Below are positions 47,711 to 56,265 of a stretch of DNA of 64,000 nucleotides, one piece after another. Positions within the stretch are counted from its first letter, which is position 1. The number at the start of each line of letters is the position of its first letter. The notes under the pieces were generated by a model. The model was not told the origin of the DNA and made no database searches. It worked only from the letters and a program-made list of their open reading frames with translations. Source of the stretch: Alicycliphilus denitrificans K601 (GTDB lineage: Bacteria; Pseudomonadota; Gammaproteobacteria; Burkholderiales; Burkholderiaceae_C); contig NC_015422.1 of the NCBI RefSeq assembly GCF_000204645.1, forward strand, positions 4,558,501 to 4,622,500. The letters are read 5' to 3'. The translations under genes were made by a program, and so were the position numbers.

Positions 47711-48697
47711 GTGGGCGAGTTCGACCTCATCGCGCGCTACTTCACGCGCCCCGTGCGCCCCGGCGGCGGCGTGGCGCTGGGCGTGGGCGACGACTGCGCG
47801 CTGCTCGCGCCCGCGCCGGGCATGCAGCTGGCCGTCTCCTGCGACATGCTGGTCGAGGGCCGGCACTTCTTCGCCGACGTGGACCCCGCGCACCTGGGCC
47901 ACAAGGCGCTGGCCGTGAACCTGTCGGACCTGGCGGCCTGCGGCGCGCGCCCGCTGGCCTTCACGCTGGCGCTGGCGCTGCCGCGCGTCGACGAACTCTG
48001 GCTGCAAGCCTTCGCCGGCGGCCTGCTGCGCCTGGCCGACGAGCATGGCTGCGCGCTGGTCGGCGGCGACACCACGGCCGGCCCGCTCAACATCTGCATC
48101 ACGGTGTTCGGCGAAGTGCCCGCGGGCCAGGCCCTGCTGCGCAGCGGCGCGCGCGCGGGCGACGACATCTGGGTCAGCGGCACGCTGGGCGATGCGCGCC
48201 TGGCGCTGGAGGCGCTGCAGGGCCGTGTCCAGGTCCCCGCCGGCATGCTCGCCGCGGCGCGCGCGCGGCTCGAAACCCCCACGCCGCGCGTGGCGCTGGG
48301 CCTGCAGCTGCGCGGCATCGCCACCAGCGCGCTGGACGTGAGCGACGGCCTGCTCGGCGACCTGGGCCACATCCTGCGCGCATCCGGCGTGGGTGCCGAG
48401 ATCGATGTGGATGAAGTATCTAAATTGATAGCTGCCAGCGCTTTATCCACGGGCGATAGAGGCCATTTCGACACCGAACTCTTGCGCCAGTGCACGCTGG
48501 CCGGAGGCGACGACTACGAACTCGCCTTCACCGCCCCGCCCGCACGGCGCGAGGCCGTGGCACGCGCTGCCGCCGCGGCGGCCACGCCCGTGGCGCGCAT
48601 CGGCCGCATCCGCGCCGAACCGGGCCTGCGCCTCGTGGACGCGCAGGGCCGCGCCCTGGCCGGGCGCTACGCCTCCTTCGATCACTTCGCCGGCTGA
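47711..48697 (+). CDS. thiL: Thiamine-monophosphate kinase with an inserted repeat
   Basis: Phosphorylates thiamine monophosphate to the active cofactor TPP. It is 328 residues from a GTG two nt after the ybdK stop. Family motifs: ALGVGDDCALLAP, SCDMLVEGRHFFAD, KALAVNLSDLAACGARP, VGGDTTAGPLNICITVFG, DVSDGLLGDLGHIL and GGDDYELAFT. Between EIDVDEV and LLRQCTLAGG a stretch SKLIAASALSTGDRGHFDTE is encoded by a dispersed-repeat copy, lengthening a loop before the GGDDYEL motif. The core is intact. pgpA, which commonly follows thiL, is absent; a regulator lies convergently with 16 nt of overlap. Confidence 0.93.
   Translation: MGEFDLIARYFTRPVRPGGGVALGVGDDCALLAPAPGMQLAVSCDMLVEGRHFFADVDPAHLGHKALAVNLSDLAACGARPLAFTLALALPRVDELWLQAFAGGLLRLADEHGCALVGGDTTAGPLNICITVFGEVPAGQALLRSGARAGDDIWVSGTLGDARLALEALQGRVQVPAGMLAAARARLETPTPRVALGLQLRGIATSALDVSDGLLGDLGHILRASGVGAEIDVDEVSKLIAASALSTGDRGHFDTELLRQCTLAGGDDYELAFTAPPARREAVARAAAAAATPVARIGRIRAEPGLRLVDAQGRALAGRYASFDHFAG
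48423..48475 (+). repeat. Dispersed repeat inserted in frame within thiL
   Basis: It reads AATTGATAGCTGCCAGCGCT, then TTATCCACGGGCGATAGAGG and CCATTTCGACACC, a full-length copy of the family. The insertion keeps the reading frame. Locally the sequence is A/T-richer than the surrounding thiL codons. Confidence 0.8.
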
Positions 48698-49134
48698 CCG
48701 CCTGGCCTGTTGGCGGCGGCCTGCGCATGCGCGGCAGCGACGGCCATCGCCGCCACGACCTCCTGCACGGTCTTGCGATGGGCATGCGGCAGGGCAAGGT
48801 ACTGCGCCAGCATCTGGCGGTCCTGCAGATTGAGCTGGCGCTCCATGGCGCCCGAATCCATGGCCAGCACCGGGCCCGGACGCGGGCCAAAGCGCAGTTC
48901 GTCGGGGCTGACGTGCAGCCACTCGCTGAGAGTCCGGATCTTGTCCTGCATGGGAATCGACAGTCCGGCCAGCCAGGCCCGCGCGGTGTGCGCCGTGATG
49001 CTCTTGCCCCAGTAGCGCAGGTTGAATTCGCTGGCCACGACCGCTGGCGAAGGCCGGACGCCGGCAGCCTCCAGCGCCTGCTTCAAGCGGACGGAAAAGG
49101 CCTGGGCCTCTTCCGCATGAACTCCTTTTGCCAT
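48682..49134 (-). CDS. Putative helix-turn-helix regulator
   Basis: 150 residues. The first 80 look like a Cro/C1-type DNA-binding region (FSVRLKQALEAAGVRPSPAVVASEFNLRYWGKSITAHTARAWLAG, then IPMQDKIRTLSEWLHVSPDELRFG). The C-terminal part is helical and Ala-rich. Similar small regulators occur as host genes or phage-derived repressors. It is divergent from pilE with a 97-nt gap, so control of the pilus operon is possible but unproven. Confidence 0.7.
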   Translation of the reverse strand: MAKGVHAEEAQAFSVRLKQALEAAGVRPSPAVVASEFNLRYWGKSITAHTARAWLAGLSIPMQDKIRTLSEWLHVSPDELRFGPRPGPVLAMDSGAMERQLNLQDRQMLAQYLALPHAHRKTVQEVVAAMAVAAAHAQAAANRPGGQPAK

Positions 49135-49231
49135 GGCGGCAACGGTATGGGCAGGCTTGTATCAAAACTTAAATTTCAATTACATTTGCGGTAAAAATCA
49201 TTTACGAACCCTTCGGAAAACATCTGCCAGC

Positions 49232-49714
49232 ATGGCCATGACAACCTCTCGCGGCACGCTCCAGCGCCCCGGCAGCCCAAGCCGGACGGACGGCTTCACG
49301 CTCATCGAGGTGATGGTCGTCGTCGCCATCGTGGCGATCCTGGCCTCGGTGGCGCTGCCGTCCTACCAGGCCTACATCCGGCGCGGGCAGTTGCAGGAAG
49401 GCTTCTCGCAGATGTCCGGCTTCCAGCTCAGGATGGAGCAGCACTACCAGGACAACCGCAGCTACAAGGACACGGCCGCCGACACCTGTCCCGCCACCCT
49501 GACCGCCGGCCTCACCAGCAAATACTTCACCTTCGCCTGCGCCAAGGGCTCCACGGGCGACTGGCAAAGCTACACCCTCACCGCCACCGGCAAGGGCTCC
49601 ACGCTGGGCTACGACTACGGCATCGACCAGGCGAACGCGCGCAAGACCACCAAGTTCGCCGGCACCGCCCAGACCACCTTGAACTGCTGGGCCGAGCGCT
49701 CGGCCGCGTGCTGA
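49232..49714 (+). CDS. pilE: Type IV minor pilin (PilE-like)
   Basis: 160 residues with a class III signal: a 21-residue leader ending DG, then FTLIEVMVVVAIVAILASVALPSYQAYIRRGQL with Glu5 of the mature pilin. The C-terminal domain has Cys pairs (TCPATLTAG, FACAKG, LNCWAERSAAC). It is processed by the prepilin peptidase and acts in pilus assembly or priming. First gene of the fimT-pilV-pilW-pilX-pilY1 set. The A/T-rich 49150-49200 region upstream probably holds the promoter; no convincing hexamers were found. Confidence 0.88.
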   Translation: MAMTTSRGTLQRPGSPSRTDGFTLIEVMVVVAIVAILASVALPSYQAYIRRGQLQEGFSQMSGFQLRMEQHYQDNRSYKDTAADTCPATLTAGLTSKYFTFACAKGSTGDWQSYTLTATGKGSTLGYDYGIDQANARKTTKFAGTAQTTLNCWAERSAAC

Positions 49715-49728
49715 CGCCGGAGGCCGCC

Positions 49729-50343
49729 ATGGGGCAACGCAGGCGCGCACACGGCTTCTCGCTGCTGGAACTGATGGTGGTGCTCACCCTCGTCGCCATC
49801 CTGGCGCTGCTGGCCACGCCCAGCATGGCCGAGTGGATGAAGAACCAGCGCATCCGGGGCACGGCCGAAGCCCTTTTGAGCGGCCTGCAGACGGCGCGCG
49901 ATGAGGCCATCCGCCGCAACCGGCCCGCCAGCTTCTGGCTGGTGTCCGACCTGACGGGCGGCTGCGCCCTCTCCAGCACCAGCGGCACCTGGGTGGTCAG
50001 CCTGAACTCGCCCGCGGGCGCGTGCGATGCCGCGCCGTCGGCCACGGCCGATCCGCTGCTGGTCACCTCGCACGCCGTCCAGGGCGGCATGGACGTGAGG
50101 GCGGCGGATGCGGGCGGCAGCGCCGCCAGCCAGGTGCGCTTCGACGGCTATGGCCGCCTGGCCAGCCTCCCCGGCGGCGGCAGCCCCGTTGCCAGGATCG
50201 ACGTGCGCGACCCCGCCGATGCCTCCAAGGCGGACCCCGCCACCCACACCTACCGCAGCCTGAGCGTGCTCGTCCACGGCACCGGCGCCATCCGCCTGTG
50301 CGACCCGCGCATCACCACAGCGGGCGACACGCGCGCGTGCTGA
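49729..50343 (+). CDS. fimT: Type IV pilus minor pilin FimT/GspH-like
   Basis: 204 residues from the ATG at 49729 behind GGAGG (6 nt). A short leader MGQRRRAHG is cut before FSLLELMVVLTLVAILALLA (Glu5 present). GspH/FimT features continue with RIRGTAEALLSGLQTARDEAIRRNRPASFWL. A GTG start at 49708 overlapping pilE is the alternative. It probably belongs to the minor-pilin priming complex. Confidence 0.88.
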   Translation: MGQRRRAHGFSLLELMVVLTLVAILALLATPSMAEWMKNQRIRGTAEALLSGLQTARDEAIRRNRPASFWLVSDLTGGCALSSTSGTWVVSLNSPAGACDAAPSATADPLLVTSHAVQGGMDVRAADAGGSAASQVRFDGYGRLASLPGGGSPVARIDVRDPADASKADPATHTYRSLSVLVHGTGAIRLCDPRITTAGDTRAC

Positions 50344-50363
50344 GCCACGCCCCCAAGCCACCC

Positions 50364-50819
50364 ATGCCCCTCCTCCACCGCACACCCCGCCGCCGCCCCG
50401 CCCCGCGCGCACGCGGCTTCGTGCTGCTCGAAGCCCTGGTCGCCATCCTGCTGTTCGTGGTGGGCGTGCTGGGCATCCTGGGCCTGCAGGCCGGCATGAC
50501 CCGCGCGCAGACCGAAGCCGGCATCCGCTCCGAGGCGGCCTACCTCACGCAGGAACTGCTGGGCCTGATGTGGGCCGACGTTCCCAACCTCGCGGGCTTC
50601 GCCATCAGCGGCGGCAGCTGCACCGCCACCGCCTGCCAGCGCTGGCTGGAAAAGGCCAAGGCCGCGCTGCCGGGCGGCGGGGCCGCCGTCACCGTCGCCG
50701 CCATCGCCGACGGCTCGACGGGCAGCGACGTGGACATCACCGTCACCTGGACCATGCCCGGCGGCGAGGCGCGCAAGTACACGACCCGCTCCACCATCGC
50801 CCTGAGCCACACGCCATGA
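50364..50819 (+). CDS. pilV: Type IV pilus modification protein PilV
   Basis: 151 residues. The basic leader MPLLHRTPRRRPAPRARG is cut before FVLLEALVAILLFVVGVLGILGLQAGMTRAQTEA, the PilV-type N-terminus. A minor pilin in the PilVWX/FimU priming complex at the pilus tip. The stop overlaps the pilW ATG (ATGA). Confidence 0.88.
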   Translation: MPLLHRTPRRRPAPRARGFVLLEALVAILLFVVGVLGILGLQAGMTRAQTEAGIRSEAAYLTQELLGLMWADVPNLAGFAISGGSCTATACQRWLEKAKAALPGGGAAVTVAAIADGSTGSDVDITVTWTMPGGEARKYTTRSTIALSHTP

Positions 50820-51901
50820 CACCCCCTCACCACCATGCGGCCCGCACCCAGCGCGGCATCTCCCTGCTGGAGCTGATGGTGGGCATCGTCATCAGCATGC
50901 TCACCGTGCTGGTCATCACCCAGGTGTTCCTCGAATCCGAACGGCAGCGGCGCATCCCCGCCACCGGGGCCGACGCGCAGGTCAACGGCATCCTCGCGCT
51001 CGACGCCATCCAGCGCGACGTGCGCCAGGCGGGCTACGGCCTGAGCGGCGGGCCCTGGGTGGGCGCGTGCACCACGGGCAACCTGGCCGAAGCGCAGGCC
51101 GTGGGCCTCGCCAGCCTGCGCCTCGCGCCCGTGGCCATCACGGCGGGCAGCGGCGCCGCGCCGTCGGACAGCATCGACATCCTCTCCAGCGGCAAGGTGG
51201 ACGCCGCCATGCAGATCAAGCTGGCGGAAGACCACGCCAACGGCAACGGGAAACTCATCGTGCCCTCCACCCTGGGCATCGAGGCGGGGGACTGGCTCAT
51301 CGTCTCCACCCCGACGGGCTCCCAGTGCGACGCATTCCAGGCGCAGGCCCTCGCCACCGCCGAGCCCTGGGGCATCACCCCCAGCGGCAGCGTGCCCGCC
51401 TACACCGCGGGCAGCCTGCTGTCCAACATGGGCGCCGCGCCCGTCCGGCGGCGCTGGAGCGTCTCCGGCTCCGCCGCCAGCGCCTTCGCGCTGCAGATGA
51501 CCGACCTGGCGACGGCCAGTCCCGCGGCCGGCAGCGACGCCTACCCCGAAATCGTGCTGCTGCGCGCCTTCTACGCCAAGGACACCGACGCCGACGGCGC
51601 CATCGACACCTACGACACCGCCACGCCCACGGACCGGGCCGGCTGGAGCCAGGTGATCGGCCTGCGCCTGGCCCTGGTGGTGCGCAGCCCGCAGTGGAGC
51701 AAGGAAGAGGCCACCGCCAGCGCGCCCCGATGGAACCTGGGCAGCGCCACCGTGGCGGGCGGCGCGGCCTGCCCCGACGACGCCGGCAGCCAGTGCATCG
51801 CCCTCGGCCTCACCCACACCGGCACCGATTGGAAGCACTACCGCTACCGCATGTACGAGTCCCTGATTCCCCTGAGGAACCTGCTATGGAACGCCGGCTG
51901 A
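50816..51901 (+). CDS. pilW: Type IV pilus assembly protein PilW
   Basis: 361 residues. The leader MTPPHHHAARTQRG is cut before ISLLELMVGIVISMLTVLVI. PilW-family features follow (LALDAIQRDVRQAGYG). Around residue 245 a KDTDADGAIDTYD stretch fits a D-x-D-x-D-G calcium-loop pattern, unusual for a minor pilin and possibly important for the tip complex. It overlaps pilX by 16 nt. Confidence 0.88.
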   Translation: MTPPHHHAARTQRGISLLELMVGIVISMLTVLVITQVFLESERQRRIPATGADAQVNGILALDAIQRDVRQAGYGLSGGPWVGACTTGNLAEAQAVGLASLRLAPVAITAGSGAAPSDSIDILSSGKVDAAMQIKLAEDHANGNGKLIVPSTLGIEAGDWLIVSTPTGSQCDAFQAQALATAEPWGITPSGSVPAYTAGSLLSNMGAAPVRRRWSVSGSAASAFALQMTDLATASPAAGSDAYPEIVLLRAFYAKDTDADGAIDTYDTATPTDRAGWSQVIGLRLALVVRSPQWSKEEATASAPRWNLGSATVAGGAACPDDAGSQCIALGLTHTGTDWKHYRYRMYESLIPLRNLLWNAG

Positions 51902-52566
51902 CCCCGCCCGCCGCCACTCGCCGCCAACACGGCCTGGCCATGATCGTCGCCCTGCTGGTGCTCGTCGCCATGTCGCTGGGCGCCGTGGCGCTGGTGCGCT
52001 CCGTGAACACCGGCGCGCGGATCGCGGGCAACCTGGGCTTCCGCCAGGACGCCACCGCCAATGCCGACCGCGTGGCGCAGGAAGCCATCGCCATGCTCTA
52101 CGCCAAGCTGACCGTGGACGCCGACAGCCTGAACAACGACCTGCCCGCCGAGGGCTACTACGCCAGCCAGCCCGCCAGGCTGGACGCCACCGGCAACGCC
52201 CGCGCGGGCGACGCCACCCGCGCCCTGATCGCATGGGACAGCGGCTACTGCGGCACCTACCCCAGCGCCAGCCACGCCAGCTGCAGCCACACGCCCAAGG
52301 CCAGCACGGCGGACCTGACGGCGGGCAACAGCGCCGCCTACATCGTCTTTCGCATGTGCGAATCGGCGGGCTCGGTGGATGTGTCCACCACCCGCTGCGC
52401 CACCACGGCCGCGTCCGTCTCCAACACCTGCCAGGGCGCCATCAACTACGAGAACGAGGGCAAGTGCCCCTCGGGCGCGGGCGTCACGCCGTACTACCGC
52501 GTGCTGGTGCGCACCCTGGGGCCGCGCAACACCGCGAGCTATACCGAGACCATCGTGCACTTCTAG
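51886..52566 (+). CDS. pilX: Type IV pilus assembly protein PilX
   Basis: 226 residues. After the leader MERRLTPPAATRRQHG the hydrophobic segment LAMIVALLVLVAMSLGAVAL lacks Glu5, as in other PilX proteins. Conserved NTGARIAGNLGFRQDATANAD and six or more Cys in the C-terminal half (CGTY, CSHT, MCESAG, RCATT, TCQG, KCPSG) follow. It acts with PilV/PilW and PilY1. Confidence 0.88.
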   Translation: MERRLTPPAATRRQHGLAMIVALLVLVAMSLGAVALVRSVNTGARIAGNLGFRQDATANADRVAQEAIAMLYAKLTVDADSLNNDLPAEGYYASQPARLDATGNARAGDATRALIAWDSGYCGTYPSASHASCSHTPKASTADLTAGNSAAYIVFRMCESAGSVDVSTTRCATTAASVSNTCQGAINYENEGKCPSGAGVTPYYRVLVRTLGPRNTASYTETIVHF

Positions 52567-52568
52567 CG

Positions 52569-52620
52569 TAAAAACCGCCCCCAGCGCTTGATGGATAAGC
52601 GCGGGCAGCTCACTTTTTTG
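52569..52620 (-). repeat. Dispersed repeat between pilX and pilY1
   Basis: On the minus strand it reads AAAAAAGTGAGCTGCCCGCG, then CTTATCCATCAAGCGCTGGG and GGCGGTTTT. It follows the pilX stop by 3 nt and occupies most of the 77-nt pilX-pilY1 gap, so it may influence pilY1 expression. Confidence 0.75.
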
Positions 52621-52643
52621 AATATCGACCGTCGAGGCCCGCC

Positions 52644-55600
52644 ATGACCGCACACCCTCTGCAGCCCATGCCCCGCCCCATTGCGCGCGCCGTCCGCCTG
52701 CTGGCAGCCATGGCCGTGGCGGCCGCGTCCATCGCCCATGCGGCGCAGACGCAGATCGCCGACGAGCCGCTGATCACGCAGGCGGAATTCAAGCCCAAGC
52801 CGAATCTGATGGTGATCCTGGATGACTCGGGGAGCATGGGTTCGGACTACATGCCTGACGTCGCAAACTACGCCACATCCCGGTTTGGCCTCTACACCCC
52901 GCAATGCAATGGCGTTGCTTACGACCCCAGCTACTCTTACACGCCGCCACGCAAGTCCGATGGCACGTCTTACGATCCTGCCGTCTTCACTGCCGCCTTG
53001 GCAGACGGTTTCGACAGCACCAGCACGTCCGTGGACCTTACCGGCAACTCCCGCACCCTCACCGTCACGATGGACACGGCAGTGGGTTCAAGCGCCACCA
53101 CGTTCACTTTTCGCAGCAACAACACCGCCGCACTTGGCGCGGGCAGTTTTCCGCCCGGCGTCAAAGTCAAGCTGACCGGCGGTGGCAGCAGAGTGATCGA
53201 GGGCACTGTCGATACGTGGACATACGACGCCGGCACCGACAAAGGCACCCTCAAGCTCAAGAACATCACGACGGCCAGCGGCACCGGTACTGCAACTGCC
53301 TGGACGGCCACATTTGCCGGCCAGTTCTATTTCACCTACAGGGGTTCCGAGCCGAAGCTGGGCTATACGTACGACACCAGCGGCACCGTTCAGGACAACA
53401 CCTTCAGGAACCAATGCAACCTGAGCCGCACCAGCGCATGGGGCACGGCCAACGGCAACGTGTTCGAGTTCAACGTCATCACTGCGGAATCGCCCGAAGC
53501 CATCAAGACGAACTACGCCAACTGGTATTCGTATTACCGTACGCGCCAATTGCTGATGCGTACAGCCATGGGCCAGGCGTTGGGCCCATTGGGCGAGGAC
53601 TACCGGATTGGCTTCATGACGATCAACAAGCGGAGCAAAGCCAGCGGAACCGGGGACGCCGAGTTCAGGCCGGTCATTGATTTCAATGCCGCACACAAGG
53701 CGGATTTCTACAGCAGCCTCTATACGTCTGCAGCAAGCGGCAGCACGCCTCTGCGCGGCGCCCTATCCACGGCAGGCCGGTATTTCGCAAAGAACCTCAG
53801 CAGCCAGAAAACCGACCCGATGCAATATGCCTGCCAGCGCAATTTTTCGCTGCTGACCACGGACGGCTACTGGAATGAAACCTTCAACGGCAACGGCGGC
53901 CTAGGCGCCGCCACTATCGGCAATGCCGATGGCGGGGCTGGCGCTCCATACCAGGATAGCCATTCCAACACCCTGGCCGACGTTGCGTATTACTACTACG
54001 CCACCGACCTGCGCAACGGCACACCGGGGTCGGCCGCTTGCACGGGTGCGCCGGTCAACGGTAATCCGGGCCAGGATGTCTGCGCCAACATTGTTGCCCC
54101 TTCCGGCAAAGACACTGCCACACACCAGCACATGACGACCTTCACCATCGGCTTGGGCGTCATCGGCAACAAAGCTTTCACCACCGATGAAGCGGCAATC
54201 AAGAACATCACCTGGGACGAGCCGGTGAACAACACCATCACCACCGTGGACGACCTTTGGCACGCCTCGATCAATGGACGGGGCCAGCATTACTCTGCGC
54301 AAGACGCCCAGCAATTGTCCACGGCCATCCAGGGCATCGTGACAGCGATCCAGGACGTGACCGGCGCGGGCTCAGCCACGGCCACCAGCACGCTCGACCT
54401 GGTGCAGGGCGACGGCAACATCGCCTTCGAGGCCAGCTACACCACGGGCTCGTGGTTCGGGGACGTGCAGGCGCGCGAGCTGGATTCGCATACGGCCGCG
54501 GTGAAGGCGGGCGACCCGAAATGGTCGGCCCGCGCAAAACTGGACGCCAAGAGCGCCGCCAGCCGCAAGATCTACTTCAAGAACGGCACGGCGCTGAGCG
54601 AATTCACCTGGGATAACCTGACCACTGCGCTCAAGGCGAATTTCCAGGACCTGTGCGCCAGCCCGGCCAGGCTGACGCAGTGCGCCACCCTGAGCACGGG
54701 CAACAAAACCACGGTGAACGGCGGCGCGGAGCTGGTCGCCTACCTGCGCGGCGACCGCACCAAGGAAGCCACAGCCACCAACGCCACCGCACCGCTGTTC
54801 CGCGAGCGCAAGTCGGTGCTGGGCGACATCATCAACAGCAAGCCCGTCCACGTGGGCAAGCCGCCGTTCGGCTATACCGATGCCGGCTACGCCGCGTTCA
54901 AGACCAGCCAGGTCAACCGCAAGAAAGTGGTCTACGTGGGCGCCAACGACGGCATGCTGCACGCGCTGGACGCGGCCACGGGCGAGGAGCTGTGGGCCTA
55001 CGTGCCCACGGCGGTGATGCCCAACCTCTACAAGCTGGCGGACGTGAAGTACGGCAGCAACACCAGCCAGCCGCACACCTATTTCGTGGACGGCAAGACG
55101 GTGCAGGGCGACGTGTACATCAACGGCGCCTGGAAGACGATCCTGGTGGGCGGGCTGAACAAGGGCGGCCGGGCCTACTACGCGCTGGACGTCACCGACC
55201 CCGACGCGCCGGAGGCGCTGTGGGAGTTCACCGACGACAACCTGGGCCTGACGTACAGCGACCCGGTCATCAGCAAGCTGGCCGACGGCACCTGGACGGT
55301 GGCCTTCGGCTCGGGCTACAACAACGTCTCGCCCGGCGACGGCAAGGGCCGCCTGTTCGTGGTGAATGCCGCCACGGGCGCCGTCCTGCGCGACATTCCC
55401 ACCACGGCAGGCAGCACCGCCACGCCGAGCGGGATGGCCAAGATCAACGTGTGGGTGAAGTCCCTGAGCGACAACACGGCGCAGCGCTTCTACGCCGGCG
55501 ACCTGCTGGGCAACCTGTGGCGCTTCGACGTGGACGACCTGGTGGCCCCGAAAAAGGGCGCGCTGCTGCTGGCGCGGATGCAGGACGCGAGCGGCAACGC

Positions 55601-56204
55601 CCAGCCCATCACCACCGAGCCCAAGCTGCGCGAGTACGACAAGCAGCCCATCGTGGCGGTGGCCACGGGCCGCTACCTGGGGCGCGACGACATCGACGAC
55701 ACGCAGGTGCAGTCCATCGCCGCCATCCGCGATCCGCTGACGGCCACGGGCTGGGGCGTGGTGCGCACCAGCAGCGCCTTCAAGAAGGTCACGATCGCCA
55801 AGACCGGCACCACCGCCAGCGGCGCGGCGGTCACGGTGGACTGGGCCACGGGCGGCGGCTGGTGGGCCGACCTGCCCACCGGGGGCGAGCGCGTGGCCAT
55901 GCCCATGGAGTGGGACGGCGCGCGGCTGCTGGCGGCCACCACTCTTCCGGACGGCAATCAGTGCAAGTCGGGCGGCGCGTCGTGGCTGTATTCGTTCGGC
56001 CTGGCGGGCGGCGCGACCAAGGGCGAGCAGTACAGCCCGGACACGCTGATCGTCGGCTTCAGCGTGGTGACCACCGACGATGGCAAGCCCAAGATCATCG
56101 TGCGCACCAGCGGCAACAAGACCGACGTGAAGGACGGCACGGGCCTGGGCGGCGGCACGACGATCAAGCGCGCGCGGCGGGTTTCGTGGCGGGAGCTGAA
56201 TTAG
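52644..56204 (+). CDS. pilY1: Type IV pilus tip adhesin/assembly factor PilY1
   Basis: 1186 residues. The signal peptide ends around residue 33 (ASIAHAAQ). A von Willebrand A-like domain begins with the MIDAS motif LDDSGSMG (D60-x-S62-x-S64), and the C-terminal PilC/PilY1 beta-propeller spans about 700-1100 (VVYVGANDGMLHALDAATGEELWAYVPTAVMPNL, GAWKTILVGGLNKGGRAYYALDVT). PilY1 sits at the pilus tip, needed for extension and surface sensing. The N-terminal part (52830-54350) is clearly A/T-richer than the rest, as if this domain had been exchanged. It probably works with the preceding minor pilins. Confidence 0.93.
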   Translation: MTAHPLQPMPRPIARAVRLLAAMAVAAASIAHAAQTQIADEPLITQAEFKPKPNLMVILDDSGSMGSDYMPDVANYATSRFGLYTPQCNGVAYDPSYSYTPPRKSDGTSYDPAVFTAALADGFDSTSTSVDLTGNSRTLTVTMDTAVGSSATTFTFRSNNTAALGAGSFPPGVKVKLTGGGSRVIEGTVDTWTYDAGTDKGTLKLKNITTASGTGTATAWTATFAGQFYFTYRGSEPKLGYTYDTSGTVQDNTFRNQCNLSRTSAWGTANGNVFEFNVITAESPEAIKTNYANWYSYYRTRQLLMRTAMGQALGPLGEDYRIGFMTINKRSKASGTGDAEFRPVIDFNAAHKADFYSSLYTSAASGSTPLRGALSTAGRYFAKNLSSQKTDPMQYACQRNFSLLTTDGYWNETFNGNGGLGAATIGNADGGAGAPYQDSHSNTLADVAYYYYATDLRNGTPGSAACTGAPVNGNPGQDVCANIVAPSGKDTATHQHMTTFTIGLGVIGNKAFTTDEAAIKNITWDEPVNNTITTVDDLWHASINGRGQHYSAQDAQQLSTAIQGIVTAIQDVTGAGSATATSTLDLVQGDGNIAFEASYTTGSWFGDVQARELDSHTAAVKAGDPKWSARAKLDAKSAASRKIYFKNGTALSEFTWDNLTTALKANFQDLCASPARLTQCATLSTGNKTTVNGGAELVAYLRGDRTKEATATNATAPLFRERKSVLGDIINSKPVHVGKPPFGYTDAGYAAFKTSQVNRKKVVYVGANDGMLHALDAATGEELWAYVPTAVMPNLYKLADVKYGSNTSQPHTYFVDGKTVQGDVYINGAWKTILVGGLNKGGRAYYALDVTDPDAPEALWEFTDDNLGLTYSDPVISKLADGTWTVAFGSGYNNVSPGDGKGRLFVVNAATGAVLRDIPTTAGSTATPSGMAKINVWVKSLSDNTAQRFYAGDLLGNLWRFDVDDLVAPKKGALLLARMQDASGNAQPITTEPKLREYDKQPIVAVATGRYLGRDDIDDTQVQSIAAIRDPLTATGWGVVRTSSAFKKVTIAKTGTTASGAAVTVDWATGGGWWADLPTGGERVAMPMEWDGARLLAATTLPDGNQCKSGGASWLYSFGLAGGATKGEQYSPDTLIVGFSVVTTDDGKPKIIVRTSGNKTDVKDGTGLGGGTTIKRARRVSWRELN

Positions 56205-56210
56205 CCGAAG

Positions 56211-56265
56211 CTATCAAAAAGTGAGCTTCAAGCGCTTTATGGGCAAGCGCTATAGGCCATTTTGA
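56211..56265 (+). repeat. Dispersed repeat between pilY1 and tetR
   Basis: It reads AAAAAGTGAGCTTCAAGCGC, then TTTATGGGCAAGCGCTATAG and GCCATTTTGATG. The tetR stop (TAG, 56250-56252) and its last residues (AHQNGL) are encoded within this copy, so the element appears to have replaced the gene's original 3' end. Confidence 0.75.
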
